Shown in pieces: positions 55,113-64,000 of a stretch of 64,000 nt of DNA (its first letter is position 1; each line of letters opens with the position of its first letter). A program made the position numbers and the translations under genes. The notes below the pieces were generated by a model. It did no database searches, had not been told where the DNA came from, and was given only the letters and a program-made list of their open reading frames with translations. Origin of the DNA: Diphasiastrum complanatum. Its lineage: Eukaryota > Streptophyta > Lycopodiopsida > Lycopodiales > Lycopodiaceae. The DNA is taken from the NCBI GenBank assembly GCA_029204225.1, contig CM055110.1:32112299-32176298 (forward strand). Direction: 5' to 3'.

Positions 55113-55820
55113 CGTTAGGACGGTCCTAATCCACCTCTCTTGTAATCCATGATTAGTGATAGATTGTTTAATATATCTAATCAGATATGCTACTCTAAAT
55201 GTATGCAATTACTAGATGTATAAAATACATACAGTAGTAGATAGAAAATATACAGAATAGAAGTCCGCCTGTGAGCGAGACAATTTTGTAAGAAAAATCT
55301 ATAGAGATCCAAGAAGTTTGCTAGTAAGCGAGACGCTACTCGTGAGAGAACACTATTCTCTCTCATGCCAATGCATTGTGTGGGTCTGTCATACAATCCT
55401 TGAAATCAAGAGGATCAATAGATGATACTATAACTATTACGCACATATCACTCTCAATTTTGCCTGATCTTGAATAAACTATTGTCTGTTATCGCATGTG
55501 TATCTCACTCACTTGTTTTATCAATTTCGCACACTGGTTCAGTTTTGTTGAATGTTGTATTGATCTATAACGTAGATCAGCAGTGCCTGTTTACTTTCTA
55601 GAGGATTGTAGGAATAATATAGCAGGCAGTGACCAGCAATCATATCTGAAATACATCCGAATTATTTTCATTCACGATTAATTTGATTTCGCTTTAGCAA
55701 TGTCAATATCAGACTCGTTCAAGTTTCGCTTTGTTTCGCCTAGTTTTGCTTCGTTTCGTTTTGTTTTGATTCAGAGATTGATTGATATTTGCAATTTGTG
55801 TTCCATCATTATTTTTTGCA
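55113..55820 (+). mobile_element. 3' LTR of copy B
   Basis: CGTTAGGACGG to ATTATTTTTTGCA, 708 bp. It contains ATGTCAATATCAGACTCG (55702), which the 50389 copy lacks, and shows more differences from its partner than the young element's LTRs do, so B is much older. Confidence 0.88.
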
Positions 55821-55829
55821 TCTGGTTCA

Positions 55830-58800
55830 TACTCAAATTTTATCAACAAGTCCTGGAACGCGATCAATTTGGATATACTAAACTCGATGCTGGACAATAA
55901 GGATGAATCGATGAGCCATGTAAAGTAACATGGACCAAAATTGACTTTTCTGATATGTATACATCATACTCAAACTGCCACGGGTTGTTGACATCAAATT
56001 CAAGCCATCTTGTACGAGACAATTCCATCTGTAAGGGTCAAAACGTATCGTCCCAAACTTTAGATTGATCAAGTCCAGTCACTCAATCACTTTGATTACT
56101 TCAACATCAAATCTAAAGTTATCTTGTGTGATAGGAGGTCCGAAGTCGACAAATCTTGATATATAGGACTTGAAATTGGTTGAGTCTAATCACTTGATCA
56201 GCCATGTCAATTGATAAGCACCAAACTCACATTTTAGGCATCTAATTTGATATATGTTGAGTGATAGGCACCAACAAATACAATCATTCAATGTCTTTAA
56301 GTCAAAATTCAAGTAATAAGCACGAAAATCACATGCTAGGCATTGAATTTGAGCTATTTGAGTGATAGGTACCAAATTCGAGTGACAAGGGCCAAAATGG
56401 GGCTATTTACTTTGATAGACATCTAGTTTGAGCTATCTCATGTGATGTTGGTCAATTATGATCACTCAATGAGCTATTTGAAGTGATAGACACCAAGATC
56501 AATTTGTCTCGATGTAAGCATCGAATTCAAGTTACTTGAATGTTCTAAACTCATGATTCCACTAACTTGATCTCTCAATGGACAATATCTAGCTATAATA
56601 AGGGCCAATATTGCAGTATTTCAAGTTGTCTATATTTTGAGTTATATCATGTGGTCCCTTGTCTATTCCATTGATAAGGGATAAAAAAATTATCCATGCA
56701 CAATGAATTCCAGTTATCTCTTGTGATAGGGATAAATTTCATTGACAAGGGGTTGAAGTCGATCTATCTTAATGTCCTAGACTTGGCATTGGGTGACAAG
56801 CTGCAAAATCGCACATTAGGCATCAAATTTTGGCTTTCCTGAAATAGGCACCAAATTTGATCTATTTGAGTTTTGTAAGCTCAACATAAATTGGAGTCGG
56901 TCACTCTATTTTGCAACGTGGAGTGACAAGTGCCAAAATGGGATTGTTTACATTGATAGACATCAAATTTGAGTTATCTCATGTGATGTTTGTCAACTAT
57001 GATCATTCAATGAGCAATGTCAAGTGACAGGGACCAAAATCAACATGTAAACATCATATTAAAGTTACTTGTTGTGCTAAACTTGTGATTCCTCTAACTG
57101 GATCTCTCAATGGACAATCTTGAGTGATAAGGGCCAACATTGTGCCAACTCAAATGATAGAAAACAATTTTGAATTATATCGTGTGGTACGGGTCAATTC
57201 CATTGATAAGGGATAAAAATAATCAATTTGAATGTACTAAACTCCATATTGGTCGATTTTGATCAGTTGATGATCTAAGTAAAGAGAAAGACATTGAATT
57301 TGGGCTATCCCAAGTGATAGGTACCAAATTTGAGCTTTCACAATGTCTCAAAGTCAAAATGTTGCAAATTTCATCACTCCATGGACAATCTCAAGTGAAA
57401 AAGGCCGAAAATTCGACTATCCTCAATAATAGGTAGCAAATTTGATCTAGGTCATGTGATAAGAATCAAATATCATCAATAAATGGTGGAACTTGAGCAA
57501 AGTTGATGTACTAAACTTGATGTTGGACTATAAGGATGAGTCAATGAGCCATGTAAAGCAACGTGGACCAAAATTGACTTTTCTCATATATGCACATCAT
57601 ACTCAAAGTTTTCACCGGCTAATTCCATTGATAAGAGATAAAAAATAATCAATGTGAATGTAATGAACTGCATATTGGTCGATTTTGATCACTTGATGAG
57701 CTAAGTCAAGAGAAAGGCATCAAATCTGGACTATTCCAAGTGATAGGTACAAAATTGGAGCTATGTGAATGTTTCGAAGTCAAAATTTTGCTAATTTCAT
57801 CACTTGATGGATAATCTTGAGTGATAAAGGCCAATAATTCAACTATCTTTTGTGCGATAGGTAGCAAATTTGAGCTATCTCATGTGATAGGGATCAAATA
57901 TCATCAATAAGTGGTGGAACTTGAGCAATGTGGATGTATTAAACTCGTCGTTGTACAATAAGTATGAATTAATGGGCCATGCAAAGCATCACAGACCAGA
58001 ATTGACTCTTCTCAAACTGTCACGGGTGATTGAAGTCAAATTTGAGCTTTCGTTGTTCCACATCGAATTGCATGCAACATTCATTTGCTTTCCACCCAAA
58101 CACTCTCAAGCACTTATCATAAGCTATCTCGAGTGGTACGAGCCAATCAATAAGAGATCGAAACTTTGGGCAAAAATTGAATGTCCTAAACTTGAGTTTC
58201 ATCGAGTGATAATAATTCAAATCAAACTTGTAGGATAGGCATATCAATCTATCTAGAGCAATAAACATCAAATTTGAGCTATTTTATTGTCTTGAATCAA
58301 ATACTCCTCTGATTTGATCACCTGATGGACAATTTCAAGTAATAAGGGCCAAATTGACATCTCTCAAGTGATTGGCGTCAACTTTGAGCTATCGTAAGTG
58401 ATTTACATCAATTTGAGCCATCTCAAATGATAGGGGCCAATTCCATCAATGAGGGACCAAACATGCTCAATCTAAATTTTTGATCAAGTTCGATCACTTG
58501 ATGAGCCATGTCGACCGGTAAGGATAAAAAATCACAACACATGCATCAAACATGAGCTATCACAAGTGATAAACATTAATTTGAGCTATTTGAATGTCCT
58601 AGATTCGAGATTCCTTTAATTTTATCACTCAATGGGCAATTTTGAGTGATAAGGTCCAAAATCAAGCTACCTCGAGTGATAGACATATAATTTGAGCGAT
58701 CTCATAAATGGGGGTCAATTCCATCAATAAGGGATCAAATTCAAGCAACCTAAATGCGCTAGATTTGATGTTCATTGAATTTGATTACGAAATGGGCCAT

Positions 58801-58880
58801 GTCAAGTGATAAGGACCTAAAGTACACGTTGCACATTGAATTTGAGCTATCTTAGTCAATTGTATAAAATTTGAGCCATT
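55830..58880 (+). repeat. degenerate satellite-like array, about 3 kb
   Basis: Diverged phrases recur throughout: AAGTGATAGGCACCAAATTT, TTGAGCTATCTCATGTGATA, GATGAGCCATGTCAAGTGAT and ACTCAATGGACAATCT. The GAGCCATG anchor occurs near 55911, 56200, 57540, 58500 and 58793. A closer trio of units starts near 55880, 57506 and 57935. There is no fixed period and no coding capacity. Confidence 0.85.
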
Positions 58881-60060
58881 ATAGGTTATGAGTCTATTAA
58901 ATAATATTCTATAGGTTTTCAGTTTCATATAAATTAGTTAGTTAAGGTTTTAGAAAGAATTAGTTTGGCTCTAGCTTTAATACATTCTTTGAGTGACCCA
59001 TAATGAAGTTTTAACAAAATGCATGCCATTTTACAAAGATCATACAAGTATTTCTTAATCATTATTAAATTCTAATATATATGAAAATGTACTATTTTAA
59101 AATTTTGATATTGATTATTGCATTACTCTAATTTTGTGTGTTTTATAGTTGTCAATTTTTTTTAAATCTTGCCTTTGCATCATGCATCTCATTTTGGACT
59201 TAATTAAGTTATGTGAACATAAGCTCTACATGGATCTACCTACTTTACTACACATACATTTCTTGCATATGAAAACAATAAACAAAAAATTCTCTGCTTT
59301 TAAAAAAAGTAGTTGTTTTTTAAAGGGTCAACTTGCTGTAAATTTTCTGCGAAGACAGTTTTTGGAGAAAGATGTCCGCTCCATTCCTATACTCTGATGG
59401 CTTTCCCAAACACATACCCAAAGTTTGAATCAATAAAAACCCTATTGAAAAATGATAAATGCCTTATTAAGCTTTGTATCAAAATTTGAGCCTCGAATGA
59501 ATTTCTTTTTAGCCTTCACCTTATAGAATCAGTAGGCTTTGGCCCATGAGTTGCTAAAAAGCCTACAATTTTTTTTTATAGGTTTTGTGTTAAGTTGAAA
59601 AAATAAATTTCGACAAGCACTCTGACTCAATGCCCATGTTGTAAATATGTTGGAAAGAAATACAAACTTGTCACCATTTAATGTTTATGAGGATAGGGTC
59701 TACCTGAAAAATATGAGTGGGATTATAATATAGAAGAAATTTATTTATAATTCAAAATGTATTTAGAAAATAAAATGTTCTTAAATTGAAACATATACAT
59801 TTTGAAACTAGGAAAATTTCCTAGCTAAAAATGGTACAAATGTACCTAGGAAATTAAGGTTTTTCCTGCAAAGTGATGCACATGCATTTTCTAACTAGAA
59901 AAAAAAGCTTTCCTAGTTAAAAGAGGTCCAAATCCACTTTTTAAGTAGGAAAAATCATGTGCAACTAGAAAATCTTGTTTTTACCCTATATAGGATCTGA
60001 TCAAAAGTTCTTTGTGTCCGTGAATGTTAACTATTGCAGCAGATTGTTATATAGGAATAT
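58881..60060. other. AT-rich flank of the P450 gene
   Basis: No P450 exon or other gene could be found on either strand. It contains repeated TTTCCTAG(T/C)T(A/T)AAA stretches at 59810-59960. Confidence 0.5.
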
Positions 60061-60090
60061 TTGCTTACATTAAATTGAAGATATGCATAC

Positions 60091-60791
60091 CGTATTGGTT
60101 TCTTGGTATGTGACCACACATGGCTGTTTGTCCCATGAGCTTAGAACCCATCTCGTGATCCTATCAATTTTTGCAATCTTGTTCTGTGGTAGTTCAGAAT
60201 GCATTGAATCACGAGTATTCTTCACCAATTTGGCTTTTATATCTTGTGACATGGCAGGGGGCAAGCTAATTAGACTAGATATAGACGGAGTGTAGAATAC
60301 CGCAAATGACTTGTGCCCTGTAGCCAGCACAAATCTGGCAGCTTCTGGAGTGGATGTCACTTTAGTAGGATGGTCCATCAAGTGGGTACGAAAAGTGCGA
60401 CCATATCTGTCAAATTACAGAGCTCATGCTTCAAATAGGAGTGGATTCATGTTGCTGAACAAAACATTCAGAATGAGGTAAGCTATAATATTGATCATGT
60501 AGTTGAAAAGGGAGCGAACAATATATACCTGGCGATGTGCTGGGAGTAGAATTGGAATGGATCCTGGCTGTAGAAAGTGAAGCTTTCGCCAATCCATGGC
60601 AGAGACCAGTTTCCCTTTGGCAACTGTGCACCATGCAAGTTATTGATCTGCACATTATTACTACTCTTTCTGGAGCGAGCACCTATAGCTATGGAGGTGA
60701 TGAATAGCAGTACAAGAGCAGTGATAAGAGCAATCTGCAACATCTTCAATCTTCTTCTTCTACTACTACTACTCACACACGAAGAGGTCAT
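60091..60791 (-). CDS. cytochrome P450, CYP85 clan (CYP707-like), exons 1-2 only
   Basis: Membrane-bound monooxygenase, 5' part. Exon 1 (60791-60529) has the ATG, a basic stretch (RRRRLK), a membrane anchor (ALITALVLLFITSIAIGA) and the hinge LPKGNWSLPWIGES, then FTFYSQDPFQFYSQHIAR. A 122-bp GT..AG intron (60528-60407) joins it in phase to exon 2 (60406 to about 60091): YGRTFRTHLMDHPTKV, TPEAARFVLATGHKSFAVFY, KIDRITRWVLSSWDKQP and TYQET. The order LPxG, IGE, YSQDP, YGxxFxTH, SPEAARFVL is that of the CYP85 clan, closest from memory to CYP707 (abscisic acid 8'-hydroxylase), but the substrate cannot be inferred. A GTATGC donor follows at 60090. The I-helix, ExxR and haem-Cys exons are not seen in the window, so the gene is truncated or has a very long intron. 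Confidence 0.85.
60407..60528 (-). other. intron 1 of the P450 gene
   Basis: Minus strand GTATATATTG...TTTGACAG. Removing it restores an Arg codon and the P450 phrase IAR-YGRTFRTH, which confirms the splice sites. Confidence 0.88.
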
Positions 60792-61070
60792 CGTTTGCGT
60801 GAAGACGAGGTATGATACATATTAAGGCTTTGGAGTGTTGGGGGCTGGCCCATAGAGCCGACCAGGACCCCGCCCTATAAAAGACAATAGTGATTTTTAT
60901 TTTATTTGGAACCTTCCTTACACAAAATTTCACATAGGCCTAAGACATATCTACTTGTCAATAAACTCAATGCTCATTGGAGAGAAAATATAGGAAGTCC
61001 ATTAGATGGAACTCGGAAGACGGCGGATGCAAAAATTGGGTCGAAAAAATATATTGGATGGAAAAATTAC
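60792..61070 (-). promoter_or_regulatory. upstream region of the P450 gene
   Basis: Minus-strand sequence before the ATG. An AT-rich TTAATATGTATCAT lies about 25-40 bases upstream of the start and is too close to be a normal TATA box with a leader. CCCTATAAAAGACAA on the plus strand (60872) looks TATA-like in the opposite direction. No transcription start can be fixed. Confidence 0.3.
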
Positions 61071-61340
61071 AGAGGATGGAACAATGTACGATTTTGAAAA
61101 AACACTGGAAAAACCTCAAAAAAACTTTGAAAATACTTGAAAAACTCCAAAATATTTTAATATAAAAAAAAACCCAAAAAACTAGAAAAACTCAACAAAT
61201 TCTGAAGAATTAAGTATCGAAAAATTGAAAGTATGAAAAAATTACAAGGGATCGGAAAAGACATTTTTTTTTACAAGGGATTGAAAAATCCAAAATTTGA
61301 AAAACTCGAAAAATTAGAAAAGACATGGGATAAAATCTGA
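61071..61340. repeat. A-rich degenerate repeat
   Basis: GAAAAA(C/T)(C/T)-type phrases recur, similar in texture to the T-rich DNA at 37.3 kb in the opposite direction. Confidence 0.55.
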
Positions 61341-63091
61341 AGATTAGGACGGTGGATGCAAATGTGACAGATGTAAATGGAAATGGGTGTCAGAAATATT
61401 GGAGATGGGCGTCGGATGTAATCTACAAATTAGGACGACGGATGCAAATGCAGATGAAGGGCGTCGAAGCTCCCTTTCTCCCTCCCCTGAAACTGTTGCC
61501 TATGGCGATTGTTGGAATGTCCCAGTTGGTGATGGGGACCTGGATCTTGTAGCAGTAGGGGATTGCACTTGTGGTGATTGTGGTTGCTGAGTATCTATCA
61601 ATTGCAGCTGTGGTGAGGAAGTGGCAGGTGATGTTTGTCTGGTCCTGCTCAGCTAGTCTGCAATCTGCGTTCCTCTTCATGAAGATTGTCTCACTACTGC
61701 ACATTTGGTGATATAGGTACATGCAGCTGCTATCTTTGATAGTATCCAAGCTGGACTTCCATCGAATGAAGGACTCATTTGACTGGTCTGTCGGTTGATG
61801 CCATCGATTGAGCCTTTAAATAATTGCTTCGGCTAGAATCCCTTAGTTGAAAAATTTTGTTGAAGTTCGATCAAGAGATTTGGCAGAAGTCGAGTTGATT
61901 GGAGCGCTCTGTAAGAGCACTTTGTCGTGGCACTCAGGTAGAACATTTGGTGGAGCGCTCAGTTGGAACAGTTGGTCGAACCACGTTGGACCAAATTTTC
62001 ACAATGTTTCTGTAGTTGACTCGAAGACCAATATCTGAATTATATGGAGGAAGCAACTTTGAAGTGACATGGATCTCTCAAAAACTTGGATATGCACCAA
62101 TATCCTAAACTCTCTACAAGGTGATTGGGAGATGGATAGATAAATAAAAAAATTCATTCTTGAGCTATTCTACAAGTATGACTTGCCATTTAAAGAAAGT
62201 TGATAAATGCGGAGTGCTTGTCAAACAAAACATTCATGCATCAGAGAGTGGACGCTATAGTGCCTATGGTAGAAAACTTCGGTTGAACTCCTCGGTCGAG
62301 GAGACTCGGTTTGAGTTCCTTAGTGAAGATTCAGTAAAAAGAGTTCGGTGGAAGAGAGTTGGTTCAAAACATTCGGATGGAAGCCTCGGCTAAAGAGCCT
62401 CAGTTTTAACATTCAGTGGATTTTGGAAGTATACGAACCATCATATATAGCATCGGATGTATTTTAGTCAATATGAAATAGTCAAGCATTGGACATAAAA
62501 TCGGATGTGACGAGAGATTGAGGAGTCAGATATAAAATATGGGAACTCTTAGATGGGCTTGTCGGATGTAACTTTAATAACAGTTTAGAGGCCTGTCGGA
62601 TCTTTTGTTGATTATAGTCACGGATGTACTTGGTCATGAATGGACATGTCTTCGACTGTTTTGTCTTTGACTGAATCGTATACCAGAATCTGATTAGCAA
62701 TATGGGATTCTATATTGATTGTTTTTCAAATATGATTGAACTGGATATGATTGATATGTCAAATCAACCATAAAAAATTGAACAATGGTGAAGAACTCTG
62801 ATAACTCATCGGATGTATTCTGAAGCTCGTCGGATGCCAACTGTGGAATGCAAAGGGAATTCAGGGACAGATGTAGAAAAATGCAGTAGCGGATGCAAAT
62901 GTGTCGGATGTAGATGAATGTAGAGGACGTCAGATGCAATGGTTGGAAGACACTGGCGGATGGAATTTCGAAGGCACTGGCAGATGCAAATGGTTGGCGA
63001 ATGCAATGGGCATCGGATGGAACTGAGATGGAGGACGTCGGATGAAACTAATGAGGAAGGGTGTCAGATGCAAATGAAGGTGGAGGGTGTC
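61341..63091. repeat. GGATG(C/T)AA- and TCGG-rich repeat region
   Basis: GTCGGATG(C/T)A and close variants occur many times (61355-61450 and 62450-63080). The middle (61830-62420) has TCGGTTG/TCGGTGG phrases like the minisatellites at 23.2, 37.5 and 42.4 kb. No gene recognised; the small open frames do not persist. Confidence 0.6.
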
Positions 63092-63449
63092 TGTAATAGA
63101 TCCTAACACCACAGTAGGGCAAACACTAACTGATCCACCCAACCTTGCCTACTCCCTGATATAGAGTAAGCCCCTCCTAGTCCAGTGTGAGGACTGGTAG
63201 CATGCTACTGCCAAGTGTTGGCCACGTGGCACTGACGTCGCCAACTGCACGTCGGGACCCAACTGGGGGCCCTATCCTGCTGACAGGGTCCCTAGGCTGT
63301 GTTAGGCCTGCCATGGCTATGGACCGTGCTGGGGTACACTACTCACACTGTCTTGCCCTGTTGGTCATGTACGCTGGACACGACCCTGACTGTGGTATCT
63401 GACCTATCTGTGTTCTCTAGGGTTCGGCACTGGTTACGAGCTCGTAACA
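63092..63449 (-). mobile_element. 3' LTR of a gypsy chromovirus
   Basis: TGTAATAGATCC...GAGCTCGTAACA in plus orientation, 358 bp, next to the polypurine tract (minus strand AAGGGAGAGGGAG, about 63450-63462). The left flank GTGTC (63087-63091) would be one target duplication; the partner is outside the window. Confidence 0.75.
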
Positions 63450-63460
63450 CTCCCTCTCCC

Positions 63461-64000
63461 TTAAGAACCGTCTTGGTCCTCTAAGACAAAGTCTAGAAAA
63501 ATCTTGCGAAGGACGCTGCCTCTTTCCCAAGTGGCATTCTCAACAGGCTGATCATTCCACTTAACCAGATATTTTCGGTATAGAGTATGACGAGTCTGCG
63601 TCTCTCTACTATCAAGAATTTCCTCTGGTTCATGTGGAGGTTGTTGAGGATCCAATGGGAGAACTAGAACACTGTCCCCTACTAGATTATCTGATCTGGT
63701 TAAGGCTTTTCGTAACTGACTTACATGAAAGACTGGAAAAACCTTACTGTTGTGTGGGAGCTCTAGTTCATAGGTGACCTCGCCTAGTCTCCTACTGATG
63801 GTAAAGGGACCACAATACCTTGGAGACAACTTAGCACACACTCCTGATTTGAGGGTTTTAGAGTCAACTGGGACTCTCAAGTAGACTTTCTCACCAGTGG
63901 AGAACTGCACATCCCGTCTGTGTGGATCTGCATAATGCCTGGCTCGATCCTGGGATTGTTTAATGCTACGCTTAGCATGTTCTATCATCTGGTTTAGGTC
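63461..64000 (-). CDS. gypsy chromovirus integrase C-terminus with chromodomain (partial)
   Basis: Open to the right edge and ending at a TAG in front of the polypurine tract. It has the integrase C-terminal part with SPRYCGPFTISRRLGEVTY, LELPHNS and VFPVFHVSQLRKAL, then a chromodomain: EEILDSRETQTRH, LYRKYLVKWNDQPVENATW and a C-terminal helix. This is the structure of plant chromoviruses (Ty3/gypsy; Tekay/Reina/CRM group), where the chromodomain steers integration to chromatin. No stop or frameshift in the visible 180 codons. The rest of pol lies beyond the window, so activity cannot be judged. Confidence 0.93.
   Translation of the reverse strand, partial: DLNQMIEHAKRSIKQSQDRARHYADPHRRDVQFSTGEKVYLRVPVDSKTLKSGVCAKLSPRYCGPFTISRRLGEVTYELELPHNSKVFPVFHVSQLRKALTRSDNLVGDSVLVLPLDPQQPPHEPEEILDSRETQTRHTLYRKYLVKWNDQPVENATWERGSVLRKIFLDFVLEDQDGS

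Overview
The window is nuclear DNA from a land plant with a large, repeat-rich genome. Ty1/copia retrotransposons dominate, several with the plant initiator-tRNA-Met primer site TGGTATCAGAGC. Ty3/gypsy chromovirus pieces, MITE-like inverted repeats, minisatellites and a degenerate satellite fill most of the rest. The one convincing host gene is the 5' part of a cytochrome P450 of the CYP85 clan (CYP707-like) at 60.1-60.8 kb on the minus strand. The species cannot be named from sequence alone. The repeat load and the divergence of the P450 from angiosperm relatives fit a fern, lycophyte or gymnosperm (inference). I saw no tRNA, rRNA, CRISPR array or bacterial-type operon.

Layout. 0-1.1 kb: 3' end of a copia element. 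3.1 kb: near-perfect 100-bp foldback. 3.9-8.3 kb: long, decayed copia element. 8.8-12.4 kb: coiled-coil pseudogene next to a minus-strand copia relic and a copia LTR (family C). 12.8-15.9 kb: second family-C LTR, primer site and a leader with an alternating 112/120-bp tandem array. 15.9-21.1 kb: copia copy A, whose 3' LTR is split by a piece of RNase H coding DNA. 21.1-26.1 kb: copia scrap, then an LTR with a primer site, an antisense ISWI (SNF2-family remodeller) fragment, a 30-bp minisatellite, and an inverted pair of MITE-like repeats around an acidic reading frame. 26.1-26.7 kb: inverted patch of the satellite seen at 56-59 kb. 27-31 kb: AT-rich DNA without recognisable genes. 31.1-34.8 kb: chimeric, internally deleted copia element. 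35-37.2 kb: gypsy gag relic on the minus strand, next to a 24/30-bp minisatellite. 37.8-42.3 kb: a very young copia element inserted into that minisatellite (682-bp LTRs, 5-bp target duplication GGCAC). It has an intact integrase-RT-RNase H frame but no gag or protease. 47.3-55.8 kb: second copy of the coiled-coil/copia-relic/LTR block, then tandemly arranged copia copy B. 55.8-58.9 kb: degenerate satellite. 60.1-60.8 kb: P450 exons 1-2. 61-63.1 kb: A-rich and GGATG-rich repeats. 63.1-64 kb: 3' end of a gypsy chromovirus.

How the parts relate. Copies A (15.9 kb) and B (51.2 kb) share several inactivating lesions, including loss of the integrase catalytic core. They therefore descend from an already defective parent that was mobilised in trans or copied by segmental duplication. 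The order coiled-coil / copia relic / C-LTR / A-B family element recurs about 35-38 kb apart in the same orientation, which favours duplication of a composite block. I found no operon-like or defence-like system. The features most worth a second look are the gag-less young copia, the split LTR, the ISWI fragment beside an LTR primer site, and the P450 whose later exons are missing.
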